A stretch of DNA of 64,000 bases, taken from positions 19,810-83,809 of the forward strand of contig JAJZWS010000001.1 of NCBI GenBank assembly GCA_021846565.1. The letters run 5' to 3'. Positions 30,937 through 39,466 of this stretch are shown piece by piece; within the stretch, counting starts at the first letter, position 1; each line of letters begins with the position of its first letter. Position numbers and translations under genes: made by a program. Origin of the DNA: Bacillota bacterium (GTDB lineage: Bacteria; Bacillota; Sulfobacillia; Sulfobacillales; JAIMBI01). The notes beneath the pieces are model-generated. The model was given only the letters and a program-made list of their open reading frames with translations. It was not told the origin of the DNA and did no database searches.

Positions 30937-32865
30937 TCAGTTCATAGGCTTGCCGGTCCAGCTGAAGGGCCAGGGATAGTTGGCGCCGTACACCGTGTCA
31001 AACCAGGTTTTGGCGTACGGGTCTTTGAGGTGGAAGTACTGGTCGTAGATGGCCCGCGCCACGAACCCGGAGTAGGCGCCAAACACGCCGTCATGGATAT
31101 ACACGAGAATTTCCAGCTTCGGCGTGGGCAGCGGGCCGCTGGCGTTGTACGATGCCGCGGGAGCGAACGACTCGAAAAACGCGTTGTTGACCGGGCTGTT
31201 GATCCGCTGGGCCGTACCGGTTTTGGTGCCGACGTACATGGGAATGCCTTTCATCGCCCCGTACCCGGTGCCCAAGGGACGTTGGGCGGAGCGCTCCATG
31301 CCCACGTGAATCACATGATAGTCGGCGCGGGTGATGGGGAGCTTCTGCTGGACCACCGGCGTGAAGCGTTCGATCACCTTGCCGCTGGGAGACGTCACAT
31401 ACGACAGGAAGTGTGGCTGGTACAGCGTGCCCCCGTTGACCACCGCGGCTTCGGCACGGGCGAGGCCAATCAGCGTGTAGTCCGAGATGCCCTGTCCAAT
31501 CGCCGTGTTGAGGTTCTGGCCCCACGTCCAGGGCTGGCCCTCCAGTTGTTGGTATCTCTGCGGGGTAGGCATCTGACTCGCCACCTCGCCGGGGATGTCC
31601 AACCCGGTGGTGGAGTTCAAGCCGTACAGCGACAGATAATGATCCATGCGCTGGATTCCCATCCAGTAACCCACCCAGTAAAAATACGTGTCGTCCGACA
31701 CCTCGAGGGCCCGCTCCAGGTTGACCGGACCAAAGCCGGGCGCGTACCAGTTCTTGAAGGTTGGGTCCAAGGGGAAGTACCCGTGGTCCACGACGATGGT
31801 GCTGGGCGTGATGACGCCCGACGCCAGTGCGCCGCCGGCGATGATGGGCTTGAACACGGATCCCGGGGCGTACTGGCCCTGGTACACCCGGTTCACCCAG
31901 CCGCCGGTGGCGTTTAGCTGGTTCACGTACTGGGTGGTGGCGGGGTCAAGCAAGCTCGGGCTGTAGCTGGGCAGGCTCACGGCGGCCAAGACCGCGCCGT
32001 TTTCGGGGTTGAGCACGATGACCGCGCCTTTGTTGGCGCTGGGCGAGTGGGGAGACCCCGGGCTGGTTTGCATGGCGTTCATGACAAACTGCAGCGCCTG
32101 GGTGGCCACTTTTTCCATCTGCCCGTTGATGGTGAGATGGATCGTGTTGCCCGGGACCGGGGGCTTGGACCCATAAATCTTCAGGAACTGGCCCGCCGAG
32201 TTGACCTGCACCAACTGCTGACCGGGCTGGCCGCGCAACAGGCTTTGATATTCCGCCTCCAGGCCTTGCTGGCCAAACAACGAGGCAGCAGTGTAGCCCT
32301 GCTGAGGGTGGGCTTTCAGCTCCGCGCTGTTGATCTGGCTCACGTAGCCCACGAAGTTGCCAAAAAGACTCCCCTGCGGATACGAGCGCTTGGCGGTGAC
32401 AAAAAGGTGGATGTCCGGATACTGGGCGCGGTTCTCCTGATAATGCGTGATGGCGGTGGGCGAGAGCCCCTGACCCGGGTCAAGCACCACGGGGTAGAAG
32501 GGGGGATTTAAAAACTCTTGCTTCTTCACGAGGGTGTTGAGCTGGTTCACGCTTTCGCCCAGCAGCGCGGCGAGCCGCACCGCTTCGCCGTGCGGCAGCG
32601 CACCCTGGGACGGGTTCATCCACTCGATTTCCCAAGCGGGCTGGTTGCTCGCGAGCACCATGCCGTCGCTGGTGACAATCTGGCCGCGGGGCGCCGACAC
32701 CGGAATGGTGCGCAGGTAGTCCTGCTGGCCCAGTGACTGGTAGTAGGCCGCGTGCGCGACCTGAAGGCTTTCCAACCGCGCGGCGATGGCCCCCAGCGCC
32801 AGCAACAGCACGCCCCCCATGACCCAGACCCGCCGGACCACCCGCTTTTGTTCCCGTTCAATCAT
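30937..32865 (-). CDS. Penicillin-binding protein 2 (class B transpeptidase)
   Basis: APRGQIVTSDG, YAPGSVFKP (SxxK), SDD, KTGTAQ motifs; single N-terminal TM. Confidence 0.92.
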   Translation of the reverse strand: MIEREQKRVVRRVWVMGGVLLLALGAIAARLESLQVAHAAYYQSLGQQDYLRTIPVSAPRGQIVTSDGMVLASNQPAWEIEWMNPSQGALPHGEAVRLAALLGESVNQLNTLVKKQEFLNPPFYPVVLDPGQGLSPTAITHYQENRAQYPDIHLFVTAKRSYPQGSLFGNFVGYVSQINSAELKAHPQQGYTAASLFGQQGLEAEYQSLLRGQPGQQLVQVNSAGQFLKIYGSKPPVPGNTIHLTINGQMEKVATQALQFVMNAMQTSPGSPHSPSANKGAVIVLNPENGAVLAAVSLPSYSPSLLDPATTQYVNQLNATGGWVNRVYQGQYAPGSVFKPIIAGGALASGVITPSTIVVDHGYFPLDPTFKNWYAPGFGPVNLERALEVSDDTYFYWVGYWMGIQRMDHYLSLYGLNSTTGLDIPGEVASQMPTPQRYQQLEGQPWTWGQNLNTAIGQGISDYTLIGLARAEAAVVNGGTLYQPHFLSYVTSPSGKVIERFTPVVQQKLPITRADYHVIHVGMERSAQRPLGTGYGAMKGIPMYVGTKTGTAQRINSPVNNAFFESFAPAASYNASGPLPTPKLEILVYIHDGVFGAYSGFVARAIYDQYFHLKDPYAKTWFDTVYGANYPWPFSWTGKPMN

Positions 32866-32957
32866 GTCGTGCCCCCCACCGTCAAACGCCGCGCCCGCGC
32901 CCGGAGTTGGTCCGGCTCGCGACCTCGATTGATGAAACCGCTGCAAACATTGCGGCC

Positions 32958-32963
32958 ATTATA
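32958..32963 (-). promoter_or_regulatory. Putative -10 element (TATAAT on minus strand) for the PBP2 gene
   Basis: Forward ATTATA about 95 nt upstream of the start. Confidence 0.35.
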
Positions 32964-33011
32964 GTGCCCCCGCCCTGCCGAACGCCAGGTGCGGGGGCCG
33001 CCGGGCCCCGT

Positions 33012-33167
33012 AACGGCAGCGTCGAGTCGTCCAAGCGCTTTGGCCGAGAATCGGCCGTCGGGGTTCCCAAAAGGTGATGGTGCACCGACGAGGACGGGGT
33101 CGAAGCCACGGAACGCGGAGGAGTGTGGCGGCGGCCGCGGCGGAGGTGAGATCCGCTCGCCCGCCGG
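33012..33167 (+). repeat. Dispersed repeat block 1, copy A (direct)
   Basis: Diverged similarity by eye to 36771-36928; shared islands TTTGGCCGAGAA, GATCCGCTCGCCCGCCGG. Confidence 0.75.
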
Positions 33168-33290
33168 GGCCCGTCCCATTCAGCGGCCCCATCCACCATC
33201 GTCAGCGCACCTCGTCGGCGAGCCCACGGCCGCCGAGGCAGTCGTGGCGGACCCTGAGGGCAAGGCACCGTTGCGCGGCGGGCGCCATTA

Positions 33291-33362
33291 GGGATCGCCA
33301 CGGTGTCCAGCATGACTGGTTCGGTGTGCAGGGCGTCAGCGGACTACATCGAGCCTCAGCGG
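33291..33362 (+). repeat. Dispersed repeat block 2, copy A
   Basis: Reverse complement matches 37181-37252 at about 65/72 positions (hand count). Confidence 0.88.
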
Positions 33363-33806
33363 TTCGAGCCGTGCGACCACCCCTGGCCGCCTCTCAGTCC
33401 TTTCTCCCGTGACGGGGCTTTGGCACTTCCTCGTAGCGGGTGGGCCTACGTTCGCAGACGTTGGGAATCATCCAACGGGCCGTGCGGCCGTCTTTTGGCC
33501 GCCCGGCTCACCCCAGAAGGATGGTGGTCAAACGTTGTCCACATGTCTGATCGTGCGCATGATGGCCGGGGATGCGGGTGGGTTTGGCGACGGGAGGACA
33601 TGCCGGGGAGGCTGCCGATGCCGATTCTGCCGGCAGGAGACCTGAGGCGCCGTCCCGCTCGGCTGCCGGACGACGTGGACACGGCGCGGCCCTGGTCCCC
33701 GGACGTCGACACGTTGGGGCTGTCCGAACGACCCGGCACTGCGCCGATGTCGCTCAGCCAGGTGGAGGGGATGTATCAATAGTGGGAGGCACCCGGAGGA
33801 GGCCGC

Positions 33807-34075
33807 ATGATTGAAATGTACGATGAGGGCGCCGCCGGAGAGCCGTGGTGGGCCGATGGCGACGTGATGCTGTCGTCACACGCTGCCCATCGTGATTGGC
33901 GGCCGCGTGCTGGCATTGCCCGTCGAACGCGCCCCCGAGCTGGACCGGCCTGATCTCCGGACTAAGCAAATCTGGGCATTGAACCTCGCTAGCCGGCGCC
34001 TCTTTCAGTCGGCGGGTTTCTTACTGGACTCCACGGACGTTGATGGACGTTGATGGACGTTGATGAAGCTGGTCT
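33807..34075 (+). pseudogene. Short degraded ORF (uncharacterised), apparent frameshift
   Basis: RBS AGGAGG; MIEMYDEGAAGEPWWADGDVMLSSHAA then next frame LPIVIGGRVLALPVERAPELDRPDLRTKQIWALNLASRRLFQSAGFLLDSTDVDGR. Confidence 0.35.
34035..34064 (+). repeat. 10-bp tandem repeat GGACGTTGAT x3
   Basis: Exact triplication read from sequence. Confidence 0.9.
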
Positions 34076-34405
34076 GCCCTGTGAACGATATCGGTTGGAC
34101 CTGCGCCGCTCAGCCACCCTTTGACCACAAGCAGGTAGAGGCTGCCTACCTCGGCGGGGTGGCCATGCATAAACCCCGAGGCTGCACCTTTCGGCACGGT
34201 GCGTGCTGACCCGGCCGGCCACCTGGGGCCACGGCTCCGCCGTACGGGGTAGCGTCCCTCCCGCGGGCGCGGCTGGGCGCCACGACCGTCCTCGCGTGCC
34301 GCGCATCGCCCTCTGGTCAATCCCGTCCGGATGGTAGAGGATATCGGAACAGGGGCCCACCGTTCACGCGCGTGGCGGGCACAACCGAGAGAGAGAAGGC
34401 ACAGC

Positions 34406-35554
34406 ATGACCGAACAGCATGACGTCGTCGTTATCGGAGCCGGGTTGGTGGGTTTGTCGGTGGCCTATCATCTGGCGAAGAGAGGTATCCGCGACGTCGT
34501 GGTCCTGGAGCGCGAAGCCGCGCACGCGCAAGGCTCGTCGGGCCGCAGTGCCGGCGGGGTCAGGCTGGAGTTTTCCCACCCCAGCAGCGTCCGCTTTTCG
34601 CAATATGGCCTCCACGTGCTGGAGCACTTCGAGGACGAATTTGGCATCTCGCCGCAATTTCGTGCCTGCGGCTACCTGTTTGTCACCAGCGATCCGTCGC
34701 AGTGGGTTGCCCTGCAAGAGTCGGCGGTTATGCAGCGCGATCTCGGCGTGGCGGTGGAGACGCTGGCCGCTGCCGACATCCGTGGGAGTTTTGCCTACAT
34801 CAACTTGCCCGACTTGGTGGGGGGCATTTATGGTCCCCGCGACGGCGTCGGCGACCCCGCCAGCGTGGCCTACGGCTACATTCGGCGGGCGCGCCAGTTG
34901 GGGGTCGAGGTTCGCTTTCACGTTAATGTCGAAGGCATCACTGCGTCGGCGGGTCGGGTCACAGGCGTCCGCACCGCGTCCGGGCTCATCAGCACGTCTA
35001 CCGTCGTCAACGCGGCCGGGCCTCAGGCACGCGCGATTGGCCAAATGGCCGGCGTCGACATTCCCGTGCATCCCTATCGTCGGTCCATCTATGTTACCGG
35101 TCCCTTTGACGGGCTGCCGGAGAATTTGCCCATGACCTTGAATTTGGACAACACGTCTTACATTCGCCGAGAAGGCCGGTCGATATTGCTGGGCATGTCG
35201 GACCCGGACGAGCCCAGCTCTGAACTTGTCGAAACGGATCCGGCGGCGTTGGAGAAAATTATTGCGACGATTCTGCCGTGGATTCCGAGTCTCGAGCACG
35301 CAACCATTATGCGGGGCTGGGCCGGGCTTTACGAGATATCGCCCGACCAGTCGGCCATCATTGGCCCAACGGACGATCTCGCAGGCTTTTACTGCGCGAA
35401 CGGGTTCAGCGGCCACGGCTTTATGCACGCCCCGGCCACAGGTCGGGTTATTGCCGAGCTGATTGCCGGTGAGCCCCCGTTTGTGGACATCACGCCTTTT
35501 TATCTAAGCCGCTTCGCTCATCAGCAAACGGCCAGGGAAAACCTGGTCATATGA
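34406..35554 (+). CDS. FAD-dependent oxidoreductase (DAO / sarcosine-oxidase-beta-like)
   Basis: DVVVIGAGLVGLSVAYHLAKRG, SSGRSAGGVRLEF, GFYCANGFSGHGFMHAPATGRVIAEL. Confidence 0.92.
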   Translation: MTEQHDVVVIGAGLVGLSVAYHLAKRGIRDVVVLEREAAHAQGSSGRSAGGVRLEFSHPSSVRFSQYGLHVLEHFEDEFGISPQFRACGYLFVTSDPSQWVALQESAVMQRDLGVAVETLAAADIRGSFAYINLPDLVGGIYGPRDGVGDPASVAYGYIRRARQLGVEVRFHVNVEGITASAGRVTGVRTASGLISTSTVVNAAGPQARAIGQMAGVDIPVHPYRRSIYVTGPFDGLPENLPMTLNLDNTSYIRREGRSILLGMSDPDEPSSELVETDPAALEKIIATILPWIPSLEHATIMRGWAGLYEISPDQSAIIGPTDDLAGFYCANGFSGHGFMHAPATGRVIAELIAGEPPFVDITPFYLSRFAHQQTARENLVI

Positions 35555-36672
35555 CAGGCGATGGCGAGACTCGGGACGTTCGGGAAGGCCGCCCGGACAT
35601 GACACAAACCGTCATCCAGTCGGGATGACTTTGGCCCAGAGATTTTGGCCATCGGTCCATGGCGGCAAACGCCCACGGGCGATCGAGCGGCTCATCGCCC
35701 CGCGGCCAAAGATAAAGTCCCCCATGCAGCGGGGGAAGCACCTTCCCCACATCCAGCGTGTCCATAGGCGGGGGAGGAAGCGGAATCCGCAGCGGGGTCC
35801 GCCATTCCTGCCGGGGACGGCGGACCCCCCGGCCACATCGGCGACCTCGGCGTGCTGAACGGTGGCCCTCCGCACCGGTCGCTGAGTGGATCCGCGTAAC
35901 GCTCCCGCACCGCGTGATAGAAAAACATCAGGAACCCTCCGAGGCAGTACAGCGGCTCACCGAAGGATCACTCGCCGAGCCGCCGGACGAAGCGGCCCCG
36001 AAGCCAGCCATCGCGGTCGACAGAGCGCCCGACTGTCAGAACTGACGACGGCCGCCTTGCCTTGCTGGACACGTTGAGGATTCCTGCCCCCACTGAGGGT
36101 TGGTTCCCGCTCAGGGCTTGGAGATCCGGTTGAACTTGGGACCCCGCTCCTCAAGGCGGGACTTCCGGCAGCGCGTGAGCTCCCGCAGTGCACGCGCCAC
36201 TCCGTCGGTGAACGACTGCCGACCCGGCGCTGGGTTTCGTGTCGAGCGGCCTCGCGACGGCTAGGGGCGCGTGGCGCGCATCACCGGGGATGCGGTTTCG
36301 CGTGCGAAGCCGAGGGTCCCCGACGGGACGAGGCGCTCACGGCGCCTCGGGTCAAGCGGGGTACGGTCGGGCAAGACGCAGACGGGCGGACCCGGTCACG
36401 GACATCGGACGGACCCGTGGCCACAGTCGTTCCGAACGCAGTCTGCTCAGGCGGCGCCCGGTGGGTTTTCGTCATGTGTCAGAGTGCGCGACGTCGGCGC
36501 GACCGCTTGGGGCAGCGGGTGCCACGTGGCCAGGCCGCCTCGAAGCCGGCTTGCGCCGCCGCATAGCGGAGGTGGAACCGTTGCGGGCGTGAGACGGTCC
36601 CTGCACGGTCCCCGGGTCGGCCGCCACCGTGCATGGCCATCACGTGGGCGCTACACGCTTTCGCACCGGGAG

Positions 36673-36714
36673 CACCTCCGTGCGTTGACCTTGGCGGTCA
36701 ACGAATGGGAGGTG
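36673..36714 (+). other. Nested inverted repeat / hairpin in the gene-poor region
   Basis: CACCTCC-gtg-CGTTGACC-ttggc-GGTCAACG-aatg-GGAGGTG. Confidence 0.6.
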
Positions 36715-36770
36715 TTGCCGCCTGTCTGACCCGGCCTCATTCCTTGAGTGTTTGCCCTGAGCCACCCGGC

Positions 36771-36928
36771 AACGGCAACGTCGGGCCGTTCACGAGCGGT
36801 TTGGCCGAGAACCGGCCAGCCACGTGGCCATCCCGAGATGAGGCACCGAACCGCATGGGGTCGAGGCTCGGGAACGCGGCGGAGCGTGGTGTCGGTCGCA
36901 GCGGAGGTCAGATCCGCTCGCCCGCCGG
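36771..36928 (+). repeat. Dispersed repeat block 1, copy B (direct)
   Basis: Diverged copy of 33012-33167. Confidence 0.75.
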
Positions 36929-37180
36929 CGGTTTTGCCGCGCGACGGGGCGCCGTCGAGGGTATGACGGGGCGGTCCCTGCGGCACCTCTGGTCCAGAAA
37001 CGGCCACTGGAGATTGGCGTGGCTCGGGTCCTGGTTCGCGCCCCGCGGTCCACCGGGAGGACCGTAGGGGGAACTCTCCGCAGGGTCACGGGCCGTCACG
37101 GCCACTTGCACCGTCCGGGGATTTCCTTGGGCGGTCCGGGGTCCGGGCACCTGCTTCTCGGCGACGAGATGCCGGCTGGA

Positions 37181-37252
37181 CCGCTGAGGCTCGATGTAGT
37201 CCGGTGACGCCCTGCACACCGAACCGGCCATGCTGGACGCTGTGGCGGTTCC
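37181..37252 (-). repeat. Dispersed repeat block 2, copy B (inverted relative to copy A)
   Basis: CCGCTGAGGCTCGATGTAGTCC.. matches reverse complement of 33291-33362. Confidence 0.88.
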
Positions 37253-37678
37253 TGATGGGGCCGCCGCTTGACGGCGCGCTTGTACTCGGCGCGGGGCCGG
37301 CGCAACCACTGGCTGGGCGCGTTGACCAAGTGAACCGGGCCGGCCCGGGTGCAACCAAACCCGACGAGCGTCGCAACTCACAGACTGGATCGATCCGTTC
37401 GGCGTGGCAGGCCGCGTGGTCCCCGTCGATGCCTTCTCTGCTCAGACGGAGGCCGTACGACAACTCCCTGCCGCCTCTCAATTCCATCGATTCTGGCGGG
37501 CCCTTTCCGGCACCATCGAGGCCCATGGCCAGCACTCGCGATCGGTGTCGAGAAAAATCGTGGACGAGATCCCATAAGTCGCCATAAAAGGTGGTCTCCC
37601 CATGGCACAGTTGCTCGAGAATGCGTGCGGCGTTGGGGAGCATTCCGCCACCGGGCGAATGGTGCAGGAGGGCGGTGG

Positions 37679-39466
37679 ATGGTAATGGGGCGAATCGGGC
37701 GACCGCGCACGATCTGCGCGGCGGCGCTGATGGCGGTCCTGGTGTGGCCGGGTGGGCCGCTCATCGTCCTGGCATGGTCGCTCCACAGCGCGGCTGGCAC
37801 AACCGCCCAGGTCATGCGGGAGCGGACCGCTGCCGAAGCGGCGCTGGTCGCGAGCGCGTCCGACGGATTCACTGTCAGGGCTGTGAGCGCGCAGCTCACG
37901 CAGTTGAATCGCGAGTTGGGGCGGGCTGCATGGGCCCTAGGATGGCTGGGGGGCCAACGCAGTGGGTCCGTGATGGGACCCGAGGAAGGCACGGTGACGG
38001 CGGCGGTGCGGGGAGCGGCGCTGTTGGCCCGTGCAGCGGCGGAGGTGTGGCGCGTCCGGGTGGAAGGCAGCGTGCTGGGACCCCGAGGGATTCGCGCCGC
38101 GCTGGACGCTCTGCCCGCCGGCGCGGCGGGTATCCAGGATGTGCGTCAGGCTGCCCGCTCCCTCCCGGTGCCGCAGGCGTGGAGGCGCGCGTTGGCGGGC
38201 GCGGCGCCGCTGGTGGGCCGGCTGGCGGCCATGCGTCGGCCGCTCGCCGCCGCCCTGGGATTTCCCCGGCCGGCTCGCTATCTGGTGCTGTTTCAGGACG
38301 GGGCGGAACTGCGCGCCACTGGCGGCCTCTTGGTGGCGTACGGCTGGCTGACCATGGACCAGGGCCGCGCAGCGCTGCGCTATGGCGGCGGTATTTTGCC
38401 ACTGTCGCGCCGGGCGACGGCCCAGGTGCCCGCGGGATCGGTGCTGCACCATTTCTTTGGCGAATCAACGCTGAGCTTGCTGAATGCCAACGACCGGCTG
38501 GGCGGGCCGGCCAGTACCGCCGCCATCCTTCGCCTGTATCGCTCGGTGCCTGAGGCACCCCCCGTGGTGGGCGTCGTGCTGGTCAATTCGTGGTGGATTG
38601 CCGGCCTGTTTGGTCTCTCAGGCCCGGTCGCCGTCCCCTCGCCTCAAGGGCGCGTGGTGCTCACCACCGCCACGGCGCCGCGGCAGTTGGAGCAGCTGGC
38701 CGAGCGCGACCAGGTTCCCGGGCTGCCCCGCATGGCGTTTTTGGGCCCGGTGGTCGATGCGCTGGCGGCGCGCCTGATGCCGCACGGCGTGCCCAGCGCG
38801 GCCCTGCTGGGGGCAGTGTGCGTCGGGGTCCAGTCAGGAGGCGTGCTGTGGGAGCCGGACGGGTCCGGGCTCGCGCGCCTGGTCGGCTCCTTGGGGTGGA
38901 GCGGGGCGCTGTGGCCTCCGCCAGCGCATGACAACTACCTGATGCTGGTGAACCAAAACTTTGGCGGGTTAAAGGACAATCTGTACCTCACACAGCAGAT
39001 GCAGGTCACGGTGGCGGGCCGCCGGGAGCAGATGCGTCTCGCGCTCACACTGCCGCATCGCGTGACAACCCAGACGACGTGGCTGTTGGGATCGTACGAG
39101 GGGTATGTGTCGGTGGTCGTGCCGCGCGGCACCCGGCTGGTCCGCGCCACCGGATTCGTGTCGCCGGTCGTGGTCGGCTCCCAGACCGCGCCGCCAGCCA
39201 CCGTCGTGGGAGGGGCGGTCACGGTGCCGGTTCACTTGGGGGCGCCGTCGAGTGCCGCCGCCGTGAGCCTGACCCTGCAGCTGCCGTCGACGGTCGCGCC
39301 GGACGCTCCGCTCGTGGTGCAGGCCCAGCCCGGGTGGCGGCCGGGGTCCACCGGGTTCAGGATCACCGTGGGGCGCTACAGCGTCCACTGGCAGGACCCC
39401 CGAGGGGCCGTTTTGGCGCATGCCAGCGCGCACCGCCTCGGGTTGACACCGCTGGGGGCGCCGTGA
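37679..39466 (+). CDS. DUF4012-type exported/membrane protein
   Basis: RYLVLFQDGAELRATGGLLVAYG typical of DUF4012; AGGAGG 7 nt before ATG 37679. Confidence 0.8.
   Translation: MVMGRIGRPRTICAAALMAVLVWPGGPLIVLAWSLHSAAGTTAQVMRERTAAEAALVASASDGFTVRAVSAQLTQLNRELGRAAWALGWLGGQRSGSVMGPEEGTVTAAVRGAALLARAAAEVWRVRVEGSVLGPRGIRAALDALPAGAAGIQDVRQAARSLPVPQAWRRALAGAAPLVGRLAAMRRPLAAALGFPRPARYLVLFQDGAELRATGGLLVAYGWLTMDQGRAALRYGGGILPLSRRATAQVPAGSVLHHFFGESTLSLLNANDRLGGPASTAAILRLYRSVPEAPPVVGVVLVNSWWIAGLFGLSGPVAVPSPQGRVVLTTATAPRQLEQLAERDQVPGLPRMAFLGPVVDALAARLMPHGVPSAALLGAVCVGVQSGGVLWEPDGSGLARLVGSLGWSGALWPPPAHDNYLMLVNQNFGGLKDNLYLTQQMQVTVAGRREQMRLALTLPHRVTTQTTWLLGSYEGYVSVVVPRGTRLVRATGFVSPVVVGSQTAPPATVVGGAVTVPVHLGAPSSAAAVSLTLQLPSTVAPDAPLVVQAQPGWRPGSTGFRITVGRYSVHWQDPRGAVLAHASAHRLGLTPLGAP

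Noticed and set aside
33001-37400. Group II intron or known IS element
   Set aside because: Searched by eye for a domain V-like hairpin, reverse transcriptase motifs or transposase DDE/HUH motifs and found none; kept only as unassigned repeats.
36908-37643. Minus-strand ORFs sharing MAGSVCRASPDYIEPQR-like peptides with 33303
   Set aside because: The peptide similarity is a consequence of the inverted DNA repeat; the frames differ around it and do not form a conserved protein.
37349-37678. N-terminal extension of the DUF4012 ORF
   Set aside because: RBS AGGAGG and ATG at 37679 followed by a signal-anchor-like segment; upstream part overlaps repeats.
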